A DNA stretch of 64,000 nucleotides from contig JAXMDT010000009.1 in NCBI GenBank assembly GCA_046348685.1, positions 19,129 to 83,128 on the forward strand. The letters run 5' to 3'. Position numbers and translations under genes: made by a program. Source of the DNA: JAXMDT01 sp046348685. Lineage in GTDB: Bacteria > Pseudomonadota > Alphaproteobacteria > Rickettsiales > UBA998. Under the pieces are notes generated by a model, which saw only the letters and a list, made by a program, of their open reading frames with translations, was not told where the DNA came from and did no database searches. Shown here piece by piece: positions 1 to 7,700 of this stretch (its first letter is position 1; each line of letters opens with the position of its first letter).

Positions 1-602
1 AACAATGGCGTCGGCTGCGACCGGTAATGCGGATCTTCGGTTGCAAAATAGCGGTAGCCAATATTCCACATCGTATTGGGCATGAAATCCGGCGTATAAC
101 CTATACCCGCCATGAAATTCCAGGCCACAACGGTATCCTTGTCTTTGACATTGAGAATCAAACTTTCCACATCGATTTCCGTCTCAGCAACGCCGATACC
201 GGCGCCCAGGTAAGGCACAATGGACTGCGAATATTTTCTTAAAGGAATATCATAATAAGCATTGAGCATGGCTGCTTTGGAGGTAGCATCCCCGTTAGCT
301 CTTAATACATCTTCTTTTTCGATGTCGTTTTTACGATAATAGTATTCGATCTCAAAACGCATTTTATCGAGCAGCGTTCGCGTGCCGCCTGGGGCATAGC
401 CAAGATTTACACCCGCACCATAACCTTTATCGAAATCAAGCTCGTCAATAACGGGCCTGCTGCCGATTTCCGTATTCGCCTCATCGACGAATGACACCGC
501 GCCTTCGACGCCGACATACCATTTTGGCATCGCTCTCTGCGCATGAGATTGCGTGGGTAACACAGCCGCTAGCACTGCAAGACTGACGATGTATTGACGC
601 AA
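1..602 (-). CDS. Outer-membrane beta-barrel protein (3' part outside window)
   Basis: Reading the minus strand from a TTG at 602-600, preceded by a GGAGG ribosome site, gives an open frame to the window edge (about 200 residues, C-terminus missing). It begins MRQYIVSLAVLAAVLPTQSHA, a signal peptide with an AHA-type cleavage site. The rest is rich in alternating aromatic and glycine residues, with segments such as WYVGVEGAVSF, GAGVNLGYAPGG, YLGAGIGVAE and WNFMAGIGYTP. This is the pattern of an OmpA/Opa-like surface-antigen barrel. A second small-barrel hallmark is the NIGYRYF strand near the edge. The family is inferred from strand pattern only, and the closing strand with terminal Phe cannot be seen. 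The 171 bases between this start and tRNA-Leu hold no gene; a TTGACA at 692-697 has no well-spaced -10 partner. Confidence 0.72.
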   Translation of the reverse strand, partial: MRQYIVSLAVLAAVLPTQSHAQRAMPKWYVGVEGAVSFVDEANTEIGSRPVIDELDFDKGYGAGVNLGYAPGGTRTLLDKMRFEIEYYYRKNDIEKEDVLRANGDATSKAAMLNAYYDIPLRKYSQSIVPYLGAGIGVAETEIDVESLILNVKDKDTVVAWNFMAGIGYTPDFMPNTMWNIGYRYFATEDPHYRSQPTPL

Positions 603-773
603 TGTTACCTCCGGCAACGAATTTAGTATGAGAGACAGAAAAAGATTGCCTCAGAATTTATCCATCGTTTATATACCTAAACCTTAAAATATTGACAAAC
701 AAACCCTGTATATAGCGTTAATACCCGGTATTTAATCTCAAGATACGGTGGCAAAATTGTCAAAAAGCACGCT

Positions 774-859
774 GCCCGCGTGGCGAAATGGTATACGCTG
801 CAGACTTAAAATCTGTTGTCCGTAAGGACGTGCCGGTTCGAGTCCGGCCGCGGGCACCA
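774..859 (+). tRNA. tRNA-Leu (anticodon UAA)
   Basis: The acceptor stem GCCCGCG (774-780) pairs with CGCGGGC (849-855), followed by discriminator A and an encoded CCA (857-859). The anticodon loop CUUAAAA lies between GCAGA and UCUGU, giving anticodon UAA (reads UUA). The long variable arm (TGTCCGTAAGGACGT) is that of a class II leucine tRNA. The T-arm reads GCCGGTTCGAGTCCGGC. The CCA end is the start of a perfect hairpin that begins the downstream module. Confidence 0.97.
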
Positions 860-1006
860 CTTACTTCAGGGCTTTTGCCCTGAAGTAAGTGGTATCAGTG
901 AGAGGAACGAGAACTGCGGTTCGACAATTTCGTTAGCGAGCCAACGGCGAGCTCTAAGAAATTGCAACGCAGCAAGCACTTTAGTGCGCCGCGAGTACGT
1001 CCGGCC
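856..1006 (+). repeat. tRNA-trailing module, Leu copy
   Basis: Two parts are visible. (1) A perfect 17-bp inverted repeat, 856-872 with 877-893, loop TTTT. Its 5' arm starts at the tRNA discriminator base and includes the CCA end. (2) A partial second copy of the tRNA-Leu T-arm: CGGTTCG at 917-923 and GTCCGGCC at 999-1006, separated by about 75 nt. This insert begins ACAATTTCG and has a long stem closed by CAATTTC (925-931) and GAAATTG (958-964), then a small GCAC/GTGC hairpin (about 977-988). The primary sequence differs from the Gly and Pro copies (16.0 and 31.4 kb), but the plan is the same: hairpin, T-stem 5' strand, insert opening with CAATTTC, T-stem 3' strand. No oligo-T follows the hairpin, so it is not a standard terminator. 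Function unknown. Confidence 0.7.
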
Positions 1007-1022
1007 AATAGGAAACAAATAA

Positions 1023-1541
1023 ATGAACACTTCTGATTGGGCTTTAATTATTAGCTGTGGATCGTTAGTGATTTCTATAACCAGCTTCGTTTGGAATGTA
1101 TGGTCAAAATTTATATTTCCTAAGCCTAAAATAAGATCATCAATAAGTATTGCATGTCTTATACCAAGCAATGACCCTGATTTTGTTTCATTAAGCGCAG
1201 TAAATCATGGACCGACAGAAATTACACTTCACAGCGCTATTGCCCTAACAAGAAAAACATATTTATTTGATAAGCCAAAATTTGGATTACTTAGTCCTTT
1301 AAATAATTTTCCGCATGAATTTAACACAAGCAATGGCCCATTTAGCGGAGGCCTACCTAAAAAATTAAGCGTTGGAGAACAATTCTCAGTATATTTTCCA
1401 TTATCCAAAATTTGGATAAAAGATGGATTAGTTCGTTTTGGTTTTAGTGATACTTTCGGTAGATATCATTGGTGTAGCAAAAAAACATGTAGGGCTTTTG
1501 TAAAAAAACTTTCGAACCATGAAGATTTAAAAGGTGCTTAA
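1023..1541 (+). CDS. AT-rich orphan gene with N-terminal membrane anchor
   Basis: 172 residues. Residues 5-28 form one hydrophobic helix (ALIISCGSLVISITSFVW), followed by a basic FPKPKIR and a soluble domain of about 140 residues with beta-type repeats (SLSAVNHGPTEITLHSAIAL, FSVYFPLSKIWIKDGLVRFGF). The anchor-plus-beta-domain layout suggests a membrane-tethered protein with the domain in the cytoplasm or periplasm. I do not recognise the family. The start has AGGA 11 bases upstream. The gene is clearly more AT-rich than its neighbours and begins 16 nt after the tRNA-Leu trailing module, in the same direction as the tRNA, so it is probably a transferred accessory gene. The TIR gene behind tRNA-Pro occupies the same position, which suggests (inference only) a similar accessory or defence role. 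Confidence 0.75.
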   Translation: MNTSDWALIISCGSLVISITSFVWNVWSKFIFPKPKIRSSISIACLIPSNDPDFVSLSAVNHGPTEITLHSAIALTRKTYLFDKPKFGLLSPLNNFPHEFNTSNGPFSGGLPKKLSVGEQFSVYFPLSKIWIKDGLVRFGFSDTFGRYHWCSKKTCRAFVKKLSNHEDLKGA

Positions 1542-1570
1542 AAAAAGCCGCCTCGAAAGGCGGCTTTTTT
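1541..1570. terminator. Bidirectional rho-independent terminator
   Basis: AAAAAAGCCGCCT, a CGA loop, then AAGGCGGCTTTTTT. The strong GC stem is flanked by A-run and T-run, so it can stop transcription of both the upstream plus-strand orphan gene and the converging minus-strand EF-hand gene. Confidence 0.9.
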
Positions 1571-1589
1571 ATTCTTATGAAGTGAAAAA

Positions 1590-1862
1590 CTACATATTGT
1601 TTTTCATTTCCGTTTTTTCTTTTTGCTTTTCCGCTAGAAGTTCTGCTTTCGAGATCTGATTGTCTTTGTTGGTATCAGCTTCGTTGAACATATTTTCGCC
1701 GAAAGCCTCATGTTCTTGTTTGCTGATGGTGCCATTGCCATCGGTATCAATTTTTTTGAAATAGTAATCCGCTTTGGCCTGCATATTGTCATCGTTTGCA
1801 GTAGCGATAGCTGGTGCGGTAAATACGGCAAGCACGGTCAGTGCGGCTACGAAGTTTTTCAT
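1590..1862 (-). CDS. Secreted EF-hand calcium-binding protein
   Basis: 90 residues. A signal peptide (MKNFVAALTVLAVFTAPAIATA, cut near residue 22) is followed by two EF-hand loops: DTDGNGTISKQE (about 39-50) and DTNKDNQISKAE (about 63-74). The oxygen-ligand positions 1, 3, 5 and 12 are intact in both. The tail EKQKEKTEMKNNM is highly charged. It should be a small periplasmic or secreted calcium sensor or buffer; the partner is unknown. AAGGAG lies 7 bases before the ATG. The gene stands alone and ends at the shared terminator. Confidence 0.88.
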   Translation of the reverse strand: MKNFVAALTVLAVFTAPAIATANDDNMQAKADYYFKKIDTDGNGTISKQEHEAFGENMFNEADTNKDNQISKAELLAEKQKEKTEMKNNM

Positions 1863-1969
1863 GGTAGTCTCCTTCTTTGGAATGAATAAATGGCAATTGC
1901 CGCCTAGGAACGTATGGAGTTCGCCGTAAGATAACGATGAGCAAGAGGCTGAGAGATATAAAAAATAGA

Positions 1970-3076
1970 TTACTTACGGCCGTTTCGGTCACCGGCGAAA
2001 CTTTTTATTTCTTCACCAATATGATGGAAGATGGCGGGATGATCCGTCGGTTCAACCTGATAACGCAGCGCAAGCGTGCGGTAGTCTTCCTTGGAAAGTG
2101 GCAACGCAAATGTCACTTTCTCGTTTACATCAAGCTTGAGCCCTAGAATCTTCCGCACGACATCAGCCAGCGGTAAATTGTTGCGCACCGCTTCGTCGAT
2201 CAGCCGTGCCGCAATTTTAATATCGCAGGAAAACTTTTCCGTTTCCTCGCGTATGGAGAGTGGCTGAGCGGTTGGAGAAGGCTCAGCCACATGTTCCCGC
2301 TTGCTCAGGGCCGGTCCTTTTTCATGAACCCGTGTTTCTTTTTCTTTCTTTTTAGTTACCGCCGGATGCGGCACTACTTCGGCTTTCGGCGCCGGCGCTT
2401 CCACTTTTGGCTGTGGCTTGACCTCAACCACGGACGGTGCCGGTGGTTTTGGCAGCGGAGGATGCTTCACCATGATGACATCCGACAGCGGTCGATACAG
2501 CGTCACATATACCTGCAGACGACCATCCGCTGCGTATTCAAATTCAATTGCCTTGCTATTGCCGTCATTGACGAACAACGCATATTCGAAATCGACGAAC
2601 TTGCCCTGCTCCTCCTTTTTGCCTTTCATGCCCATGAGCTGGCAGCGATACTGCATGGTCACCCACTCGCGCAGGCCAGGCGTGTTCTCCCGCGCATAGA
2701 GACGACGCGGCAGATCTTTCTGATAAATGCGTTTTGCATCTTCTTCGGCAAACAGACGCTCGATATCACGCGGCTGCAATGGACGTGAGATTGCAAGATA
2801 CGTTTCGCGCTCACCGCCTTCCGCCACGATCAGCTGCAATGTCTGGCCTTCGATCTCAACTAATGTATACGCGTTGAAAGACGTTTCGCCGAATGCGTAG
2901 CGAGTCGATCCCCTCACCTTGTATTCCTTTGCAGAAACTTCCGGCGCCGGCAGCAAGCCGAAACGAAGTGTTGAGCCTTCTCGCAGGTTCAGCCACCATT
3001 TCGCTTCTTTTTCCTGATTGCGACGCGGGGCATTCCAGTCATCGTTAATCAGGATTTTCCGCAAAGCATCAAACAT
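1970..3076 (-). CDS. Hypothetical protein with proline-rich linker
   Basis: 368 residues from the ATG at 3076; a GTG three codons earlier is also possible. The N-terminal part (about 1-205) is mixed alpha/beta with many charged residues and no signal peptide. A linker (about 208-285) is rich in Pro, Ala, Lys and Val (KHPPLPKPPAPSVVEVKPQP). The C-terminal part (about 290-368) looks like a small helical domain (KIAARLIDEAVRNNLPLADVVRKIL). No family is recognised. The C-terminal segment describes itself as two or three amphipathic helices and could be an interaction module. The protein is probably cytoplasmic. It stands apart from the lysA operon, with about 90 non-coding bases between. Confidence 0.7.
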   Translation of the reverse strand: MFDALRKILINDDWNAPRRNQEKEAKWWLNLREGSTLRFGLLPAPEVSAKEYKVRGSTRYAFGETSFNAYTLVEIEGQTLQLIVAEGGERETYLAISRPLQPRDIERLFAEEDAKRIYQKDLPRRLYARENTPGLREWVTMQYRCQLMGMKGKKEEQGKFVDFEYALFVNDGNSKAIEFEYAADGRLQVYVTLYRPLSDVIMVKHPPLPKPPAPSVVEVKPQPKVEAPAPKAEVVPHPAVTKKKEKETRVHEKGPALSKREHVAEPSPTAQPLSIREETEKFSCDIKIAARLIDEAVRNNLPLADVVRKILGLKLDVNEKVTFALPLSKEDYRTLALRYQVEPTDHPAIFHHIGEEIKSFAGDRNGRK

Positions 3077-3164
3077 TGGTATCACGCCCTAATATCGCCC
3101 ACTATGAATAGTATATGTGGCTAAAGAAATTCGTTAACACTGTCAAGCATCAACGCGCATAATA

Positions 3165-4415
3165 TTAAGACATTTGATATGCAGCCAGCATGTCAGCGTA
3201 GGGTGGTCGAGAGCGAATCACTTTGTAGTTTTTGCCGTCAACCAACACTTCCGGCACTAGCGGCCGCGCGTTATACGTGCAGCTCATAACCGCTCCATAA
3301 GCCCCCGCCGTACGGAATACGATAAGATCATCTGGTTTGACAAGCGGCACGGCACGGTCAAATGCAAACACATCTCCCGTCTCGCACACAGGCCCGACAA
3401 TATCCGCCATCATAACAGGAGCATTCGTTTTCCTGACCGTAACAATATCGTGATGCGCTTCATAAAGCGTCGGGCGAATGAGATCATTCATCGCTGCATC
3501 GACAATCACGAAATTGCGGTTCGGCGTTTTTTTCACGTAAATCACTTTCGTCACCAGGATACCGGCGTTGCCAGCAATGAGCCGACCCGGTTCAAAGAGG
3601 AATGTACCTTCGAGTCCCTTCATGACTTCGCTGACCATCGCGCCATATGCCGAAGGGAGCGGCGGCGCGGAAGCGTCTTGTTTGTAGGGCACGCCAAGCC
3701 CGCCGCCCAGATCAATCGTTTCAATGTTATGCCCTGCCGCCCGCAGCTCTTCGATAAAAGCGCGGACAGCGCGAAATGCCTGCTCAAATGGATCGAGCGA
3801 GGTCAGCTGCGAGCCGATATGCACCGAAACACCGCGCGCATTGACCGCTGGAAAATCTTTAATGCGCGCAAGGATTGCGCGTGCTTCATCAAGGCCGATG
3901 CCAAATTTGCTTTCTTTTTTACCGGTTGAAATTTTCTTGTGGGTTTTAGGATCGACATCCGGATTGACGCGAAAAGCGACCGGGGCGATTTTGCCCATGC
4001 TCTCTGCAACGCGGTTTAGCAGTTCTAATTCAGGCAGCGACTCGACGTTGAATTGAAAAATATCGCGTTCGAGCGCGAAGCGCATTTCTTCTTGGGTTTT
4101 ACCCACGCCGGAAAATACGATATCGGATGGTTTTGCTCCCGCCATGAACGCAAGGCGAATTTCTCCTGCTGACACGACGTCGATCCCCGCACCTTGATCA
4201 ATCAAAACTTTAAGCACGGAAGGATTGCTATTCGCTTTGGCGGCAAAGAAAATGCGATGCTTCAAGCTTTTCAGCGCGTCATCAAAAATTGCGTAATGGC
4301 GCTTCAGCGTGGCCGAGGAATAGCAATAAAACGGCGTACCCACTTCACTGGCGATTTTTTCAATCGCCACGTCTTCGGCATAAAGCGCATCCTGCTTGTA
4401 TTGAAAATAGTCCAT
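3165..4415 (-). CDS. lysA: Diaminopimelate decarboxylase
   Basis: 416 residues, the usual size. It removes CO2 from meso-diaminopimelate to give L-lysine, the last step of the pathway, with PLP as cofactor. It is a fold-type III PLP enzyme: the Schiff-base lysine is K60 in FFAAKANSNP; HIGSQLTSLDPF, the DLGGGLGVPY glycine loop, the EPGRLIAGNAG phosphate-binding stretch and the CETGD motif carrying the catalytic Cys from the partner subunit are all present. GAYGAVMSCTYNARP closes the active site near the C-terminus. Its ATG overlaps the stop of lptM by one base (TAATG), so the two are translationally coupled in an argH-lptM-lysA operon, an arrangement common in Proteobacteria. Confidence 0.97.
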   Translation of the reverse strand: MDYFQYKQDALYAEDVAIEKIASEVGTPFYCYSSATLKRHYAIFDDALKSLKHRIFFAAKANSNPSVLKVLIDQGAGIDVVSAGEIRLAFMAGAKPSDIVFSGVGKTQEEMRFALERDIFQFNVESLPELELLNRVAESMGKIAPVAFRVNPDVDPKTHKKISTGKKESKFGIGLDEARAILARIKDFPAVNARGVSVHIGSQLTSLDPFEQAFRAVRAFIEELRAAGHNIETIDLGGGLGVPYKQDASAPPLPSAYGAMVSEVMKGLEGTFLFEPGRLIAGNAGILVTKVIYVKKTPNRNFVIVDAAMNDLIRPTLYEAHHDIVTVRKTNAPVMMADIVGPVCETGDVFAFDRAVPLVKPDDLIVFRTAGAYGAVMSCTYNARPLVPEVLVDGKNYKVIRSRPPYADMLAAYQMS

Positions 4416-4534
4416 TATTTAGCGCGATCTTCTTGCTTAATATCCGATGGGCGAACCAGACTGCCTTTGATACCGCAGGCATTCAGCGACACCGCGCAGA
4501 TGCCTATCATCAGAATCGCAAGCAGTTTATGCAT
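4415..4534 (-). CDS. lptM: LptM-type small lipoprotein
   Basis: 39 residues from the ATG at 4534: MHKLLAILMIGICAVSLNAC is a lipoprotein signal with lipobox LNAC, and the mature protein starts CGIKGSLVRP. The C-G-x-K-G-x-L-x-x-P signature right after the lipidated Cys defines LptM (YifL), an outer-membrane lipoprotein that helps mature the LPS transporter LptD in enterobacteria. The position between argH and lysA is also typical. A longer open frame extends upstream inside argH but lacks the signal-peptide start. The gene overlaps the argH stop by 8 bases. Function in this organism is inferred by family. Confidence 0.88.
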   Translation of the reverse strand: MHKLLAILMIGICAVSLNACGIKGSLVRPSDIKQEDRAK

Positions 4535-5933
4535 ATTTCTTTCTCGCCCGTTTGATTGCTTCGCGCACACGCTTTGGCGCAGTGCCACCATAACTCTCAC
4601 GGCTTTTCACCGAATGTTCGACTGAGAGCACTTCAAAAACATCCCGCGTCAGCCGCTTCTCTACTTTTTGAATATCTTCCAGCGCCAGTTCGTCGAGACG
4701 GCAGGATTTCGCTTCCGCTGCGCGCACAATTTTACCTGTCACATGATGTGCCTCACGGAATGGCATATTCAAATTCTTCACCAGATAGTCGGCGAGATCG
4801 GTCGCCGTCGTGTACCCATCGGCTGCTGCTATTTTAAGGCGTTTTTCGTTGGCCGTGAAATCAGCGATCATGCCTTTCATTGCCTGAAGCGCAATGGCGA
4901 GATGTTCATCAGCGGCAAATACCGGCTCTTTATCTTCCTGCTGATCTTTATTGTAAGCAAGAGGCAACCCTTTCATCACTGTGAATAGCTGCATCAGCGC
5001 GCCGATAGTGCGGCCAGCTTTGGCGCGGATGAGCTCCGCCGCATCGGGATTGCGTTTCTGGGGCATAATGGAGGAACCCGTTGTGAACGCCTCCGATAAT
5101 TTGATGAATCCAAATTGCGGCGATGACCAGATGACCAGTTCTTCCGCCAGCCGCGATAAGTGCATGGAGCAGATCGCCGTGGCGCTCAAATATTCCAATG
5201 CGAAATCGCGCGCAGACACCGCATCGAGCGAATTTTCCATCGGGCATTTAAAGCCAAGCTGTTTTGCCGTCTGATGGCGATCAATCGGAAACGACGTGCC
5301 TGCCAGCGCTGCTGCACCTAGCGGTGATTCATTAAGCCGTTCCAATGCGTCCGCGAAACGGCCACGGTCACGTCCAAGCATTTCAATATACGCCATCAAA
5401 TGATGGCCAAGTGTTACGGGCTGTGCGGTTTGCAGATGGGTAAATCCCGGCATGACGGTCGCCACATATTGTTCTGCGCGATCGAGCAATGTCATTTGCA
5501 GCACTTGAAGCTGTTTATCGGCCCGTAGGCACGCATCCCGCACCCAGAGGCGGAAATCAGTCGCCACTTGGTCATTACGCGAGCGGGCGGTATGCAGTTT
5601 ACCGGCGACATCGCCAACGATTTCTTTCAGACGCGACTCGACATGCATATGGATATCTTCGAGGTCCATCTTCCATGCCATCTTGCCCGCATCGATTTCT
5701 TTTTCGACCTGCCGCAAGCCTTTTTCAATAACAGCACTTTCTTTTTTGCTTAGAATGCCTGTGTCACCCAGCATTTTTACATGAGCGAGCGATCCGGCAA
5801 TATCCTGGCGGTAGAGCTTATGGTCGAAGGCGATAGAGGCATTGATTTCCGCCATCAAAGCGTCCGGCGCGCGCTCGTAATGCCCTCCCCACATGGGATT
5901 GGACGCATTTGTGGTGTTTTTTTGCTTTTTCAT
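4527..5933 (-). CDS. argH: Argininosuccinate lyase
   Basis: 468 residues from the ATG at 5933 (MKKQKNTTN); an in-frame codon 16 residues upstream adds nothing family-like. It splits argininosuccinate into arginine and fumarate. The protein belongs to the fumarase/aspartase superfamily: TARSRNDQVATD (about 115-126), THLQTAQPVT with the catalytic-region His (about 165-174), and the flexible signature loop GSSIMPQKRNPD (286-297) carrying the catalytic serine. The active site of the family is built from three subunits of a tetramer. It is the first gene of the argH-lptM-lysA operon. Confidence 0.97.
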   Translation of the reverse strand: MKKQKNTTNASNPMWGGHYERAPDALMAEINASIAFDHKLYRQDIAGSLAHVKMLGDTGILSKKESAVIEKGLRQVEKEIDAGKMAWKMDLEDIHMHVESRLKEIVGDVAGKLHTARSRNDQVATDFRLWVRDACLRADKQLQVLQMTLLDRAEQYVATVMPGFTHLQTAQPVTLGHHLMAYIEMLGRDRGRFADALERLNESPLGAAALAGTSFPIDRHQTAKQLGFKCPMENSLDAVSARDFALEYLSATAICSMHLSRLAEELVIWSSPQFGFIKLSEAFTTGSSIMPQKRNPDAAELIRAKAGRTIGALMQLFTVMKGLPLAYNKDQQEDKEPVFAADEHLAIALQAMKGMIADFTANEKRLKIAAADGYTTATDLADYLVKNLNMPFREAHHVTGKIVRAAEAKSCRLDELALEDIQKVEKRLTRDVFEVLSVEHSVKSRESYGGTAPKRVREAIKRARKKYA

Positions 5934-6031
5934 GACTATTTGCCTCACTTTGCCTTGTAACTCAATCTGGTAGGCGCACAAGTGAAATCTGAAAAAGGAG
6001 CATTATATAACTCGCAGAAAACCCTAACTTT

Positions 6032-6040
6032 TGGTATAAT
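6032..6040 (+). promoter_or_regulatory. Extended -10 promoter element before hslO
   Basis: TGGTATAAT is a perfect extended -10 (TGn-TATAAT). It ends 6 bases before the Hsp33 ATG, so the expected transcription start falls on or beside the start codon. No ribosome-binding site lies between. The -35 region (6012-6017) is poor, as is usual for extended -10 promoters. Confidence 0.6.
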
Positions 6041-6046
6041 GATTCT

Positions 6047-7009
6047 ATGGTAACACCGCATCTTTCCCTACTAAAGCACGAAGATTTAGTTCAACCTTTC
6101 CTACTTCACGATTCCACTGTACGTGGCCGCATGACTCGGCTCTCACCGACAATAGATACCATTCTCAACCGTCACGAGAACCATCCGCTGGTCAATAAGC
6201 TGCTCGGTGAAATGCTCACCCTATCGGCGCTGCTGTCCTCCAGCCTGCCGGAAGAAGGCATTCTGACCATGCAGGCGAAAGGCGATGGGCCCGTCGAATT
6301 CATTATTGTCGATGCTGTTCATGGCGGCGGCTTGCGCGGATACGCGCGCACGAAGGAAAATGCGAACGATATGCTGGACGCTGTACAGGAAGAAAACCCA
6401 CATCCTGATTTACCTACCTTGATGGGCAAAGGTTATCTTGCCATCACGCTCGATATGGGCATCGGCGATCCTTACCAGGGCATCGTGCCGCTGGAAGGCA
6501 AATCGCTGACCGATGCCGTGCAGCATTATTTCAGCCAGTCTCAGCAGATCAACGTCATGTTCAATGTGCATGTGAACCGCCGTATCGACAAGGAAGGCCA
6601 TGCAAGCTGGGCGTCCGGCGGTATTATGCTTGAGCGCCTGCCGGAAGAAGGCGGCAAACCGAGCAAAAAAGTAATTTCAACTGCGGAACTGCATGATCGT
6701 GAACACTGGGCCTATCATGAACTGCTCGCCAATACGGCAAGCGAAGACGAATTGCTCGATCCGCATTTGGCGCCGTCCGCCCTGCTCTACCGCCTGTTCA
6801 ACGAAGGCGGGGTTTGGGTGCATGAGCCCAAGCAGGTTTCGCCGACCTGCCGCTGCTCACGCGACAAAATCTCCAATATTCTTCTTTCCATGGATGATGA
6901 AACGCTGGAAGAACTCGCCGTCGAAGGCGTCATCAGCGTCACCTGCGAATTCTGCAATAAAGAAGAAGATTTTAAAACGGAAGAGCTGCTGAAGAAAGAG
7001 AAAGACTAA
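6047..7009 (+). CDS. hslO: Redox-regulated chaperone Hsp33
   Basis: 320 residues, family length about 290-330. Hsp33 is a cytoplasmic holdase switched on by oxidation of a zinc centre. The N-terminal substrate-binding domain starts at about residue 14 (DLVQPFLLHDSTVRGR). The zinc centre is intact: C268 and C270 (CRC) with C300 and C303 (CEFC), in the family's C-x-C...C-x-x-C order. The tail is lysine-rich. The ATG has no Shine-Dalgarno, and a TATAAT ends 6 bases upstream, so the mRNA may be leaderless. Its 3' end overlaps convergent queH by 4 bases. Confidence 0.95.
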   Translation: MVTPHLSLLKHEDLVQPFLLHDSTVRGRMTRLSPTIDTILNRHENHPLVNKLLGEMLTLSALLSSSLPEEGILTMQAKGDGPVEFIIVDAVHGGGLRGYARTKENANDMLDAVQEENPHPDLPTLMGKGYLAITLDMGIGDPYQGIVPLEGKSLTDAVQHYFSQSQQINVMFNVHVNRRIDKEGHASWASGGIMLERLPEEGGKPSKKVISTAELHDREHWAYHELLANTASEDELLDPHLAPSALLYRLFNEGGVWVHEPKQVSPTCRCSRDKISNILLSMDDETLEELAVEGVISVTCEFCNKEEDFKTEELLKKEKD

Positions 7010-7677
7010 TTCGTCTTTAGTTTTTCCTCGTACCAGGTTTCACCGATAGCGATTTTTTCCCGGCCCTTGGATTCCCGCCAATCGTTCGTATCCCGCAGCG
7101 AGTAGATGCATCCGCAATATTGCTGTTGGTAGAAATGCTCTTCCTTGGCGAGATCGTACATCCGAGCCGAGCCACCGTCTTTACGCCAGTTATAAGTCCA
7201 GTATTCGAGGCCATCGTAATGCGAGGCAGCGCGCGTACCACAATCATTGATCTGGTCCATATCTTTCCAGCGCGAAATACCCAGTGAACTGGTGAAGACT
7301 TTAAAGCCGTTTTCGTGCGCATGCAGCGCGGTACGGAGAAATCGCATATCGAAGCACATGGTGCAGCGAATACCGCGCTCAGGCTCTTTTTCCATGCCTT
7401 TGGCACGTGTGAACCATTCCTGCACGTCATAATCCGCATCCACAAATGGAATGCCTAGCTTTTCCGCATAACGGATATTCTCGGATTTCCGCAGCTCGTA
7501 TTCTTTTTTCGGATGAATGTTGGGATTATAGAAAAAAATTGTCAGCTTGAGGCCCGACTCATGCATCTTTTCGATCACCGGACCGGAGCACGGCGCGCAG
7601 CATGAATGCAGAAGAATCTTTGTCTCTCCGCCGGGTACGTCGAAAATGTCATCGCTTGATTTCATGGCTGGACGCAT
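7006..7677 (-). CDS. queH: Epoxyqueuosine reductase QueH
   Basis: 223 residues (a second ATG lies four codons in). QueH reduces epoxyqueuosine to queuosine in the wobble base of tRNAs with GUN anticodons; it is the non-cobalamin alternative to QueG. Family marks are the LLHSCCAPCS motif near the N-terminus, YNPNIHPKKEYELR, RCTMCFDMR in the middle and YCGCIYSLRD near the C-terminus. These cysteine pairs bind the iron-sulfur and metal centres. No queuosine synthesis gene is next to it, and the overlap with hslO is convergent. The short intergenic gap to the divergent TetR gene contains a palindrome. Confidence 0.93.
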   Translation of the reverse strand: MRPAMKSSDDIFDVPGGETKILLHSCCAPCSGPVIEKMHESGLKLTIFFYNPNIHPKKEYELRKSENIRYAEKLGIPFVDADYDVQEWFTRAKGMEKEPERGIRCTMCFDMRFLRTALHAHENGFKVFTSSLGISRWKDMDQINDCGTRAASHYDGLEYWTYNWRKDGGSARMYDLAKEEHFYQQQYCGCIYSLRDTNDWRESKGREKIAIGETWYEEKLKTN

Positions 7678-7683
7678 ACCCCA

Positions 7684-7696
7684 TTTTAGCCTAAAA
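7684..7696. promoter_or_regulatory. Palindromic candidate operator between queH and tetR-like gene
   Basis: TTTTAG-C-CTAAAA is a perfect 6-1-6 palindrome in the 23-base gap between the divergent queH and TetR-type starts. It lies 4 bases before the regulator's ATG, where an autoregulatory site would block initiation. No experimental support. Confidence 0.4.
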
Positions 7697-7700
7697 ATCT

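Noticed and set aside
692..724. Promoter for tRNA-Leu with TTGACA at 692
   Set aside because: TATATA at 709 is only 11 bases away and TAATAC at 719 is 21 bases away; neither spacing suits a sigma-70 promoter.
856..893. Rho-independent terminator after tRNA-Leu
   Set aside because: The hairpin is strong but no T-run follows, and an adjacent gene appears to be read from the same transcript.
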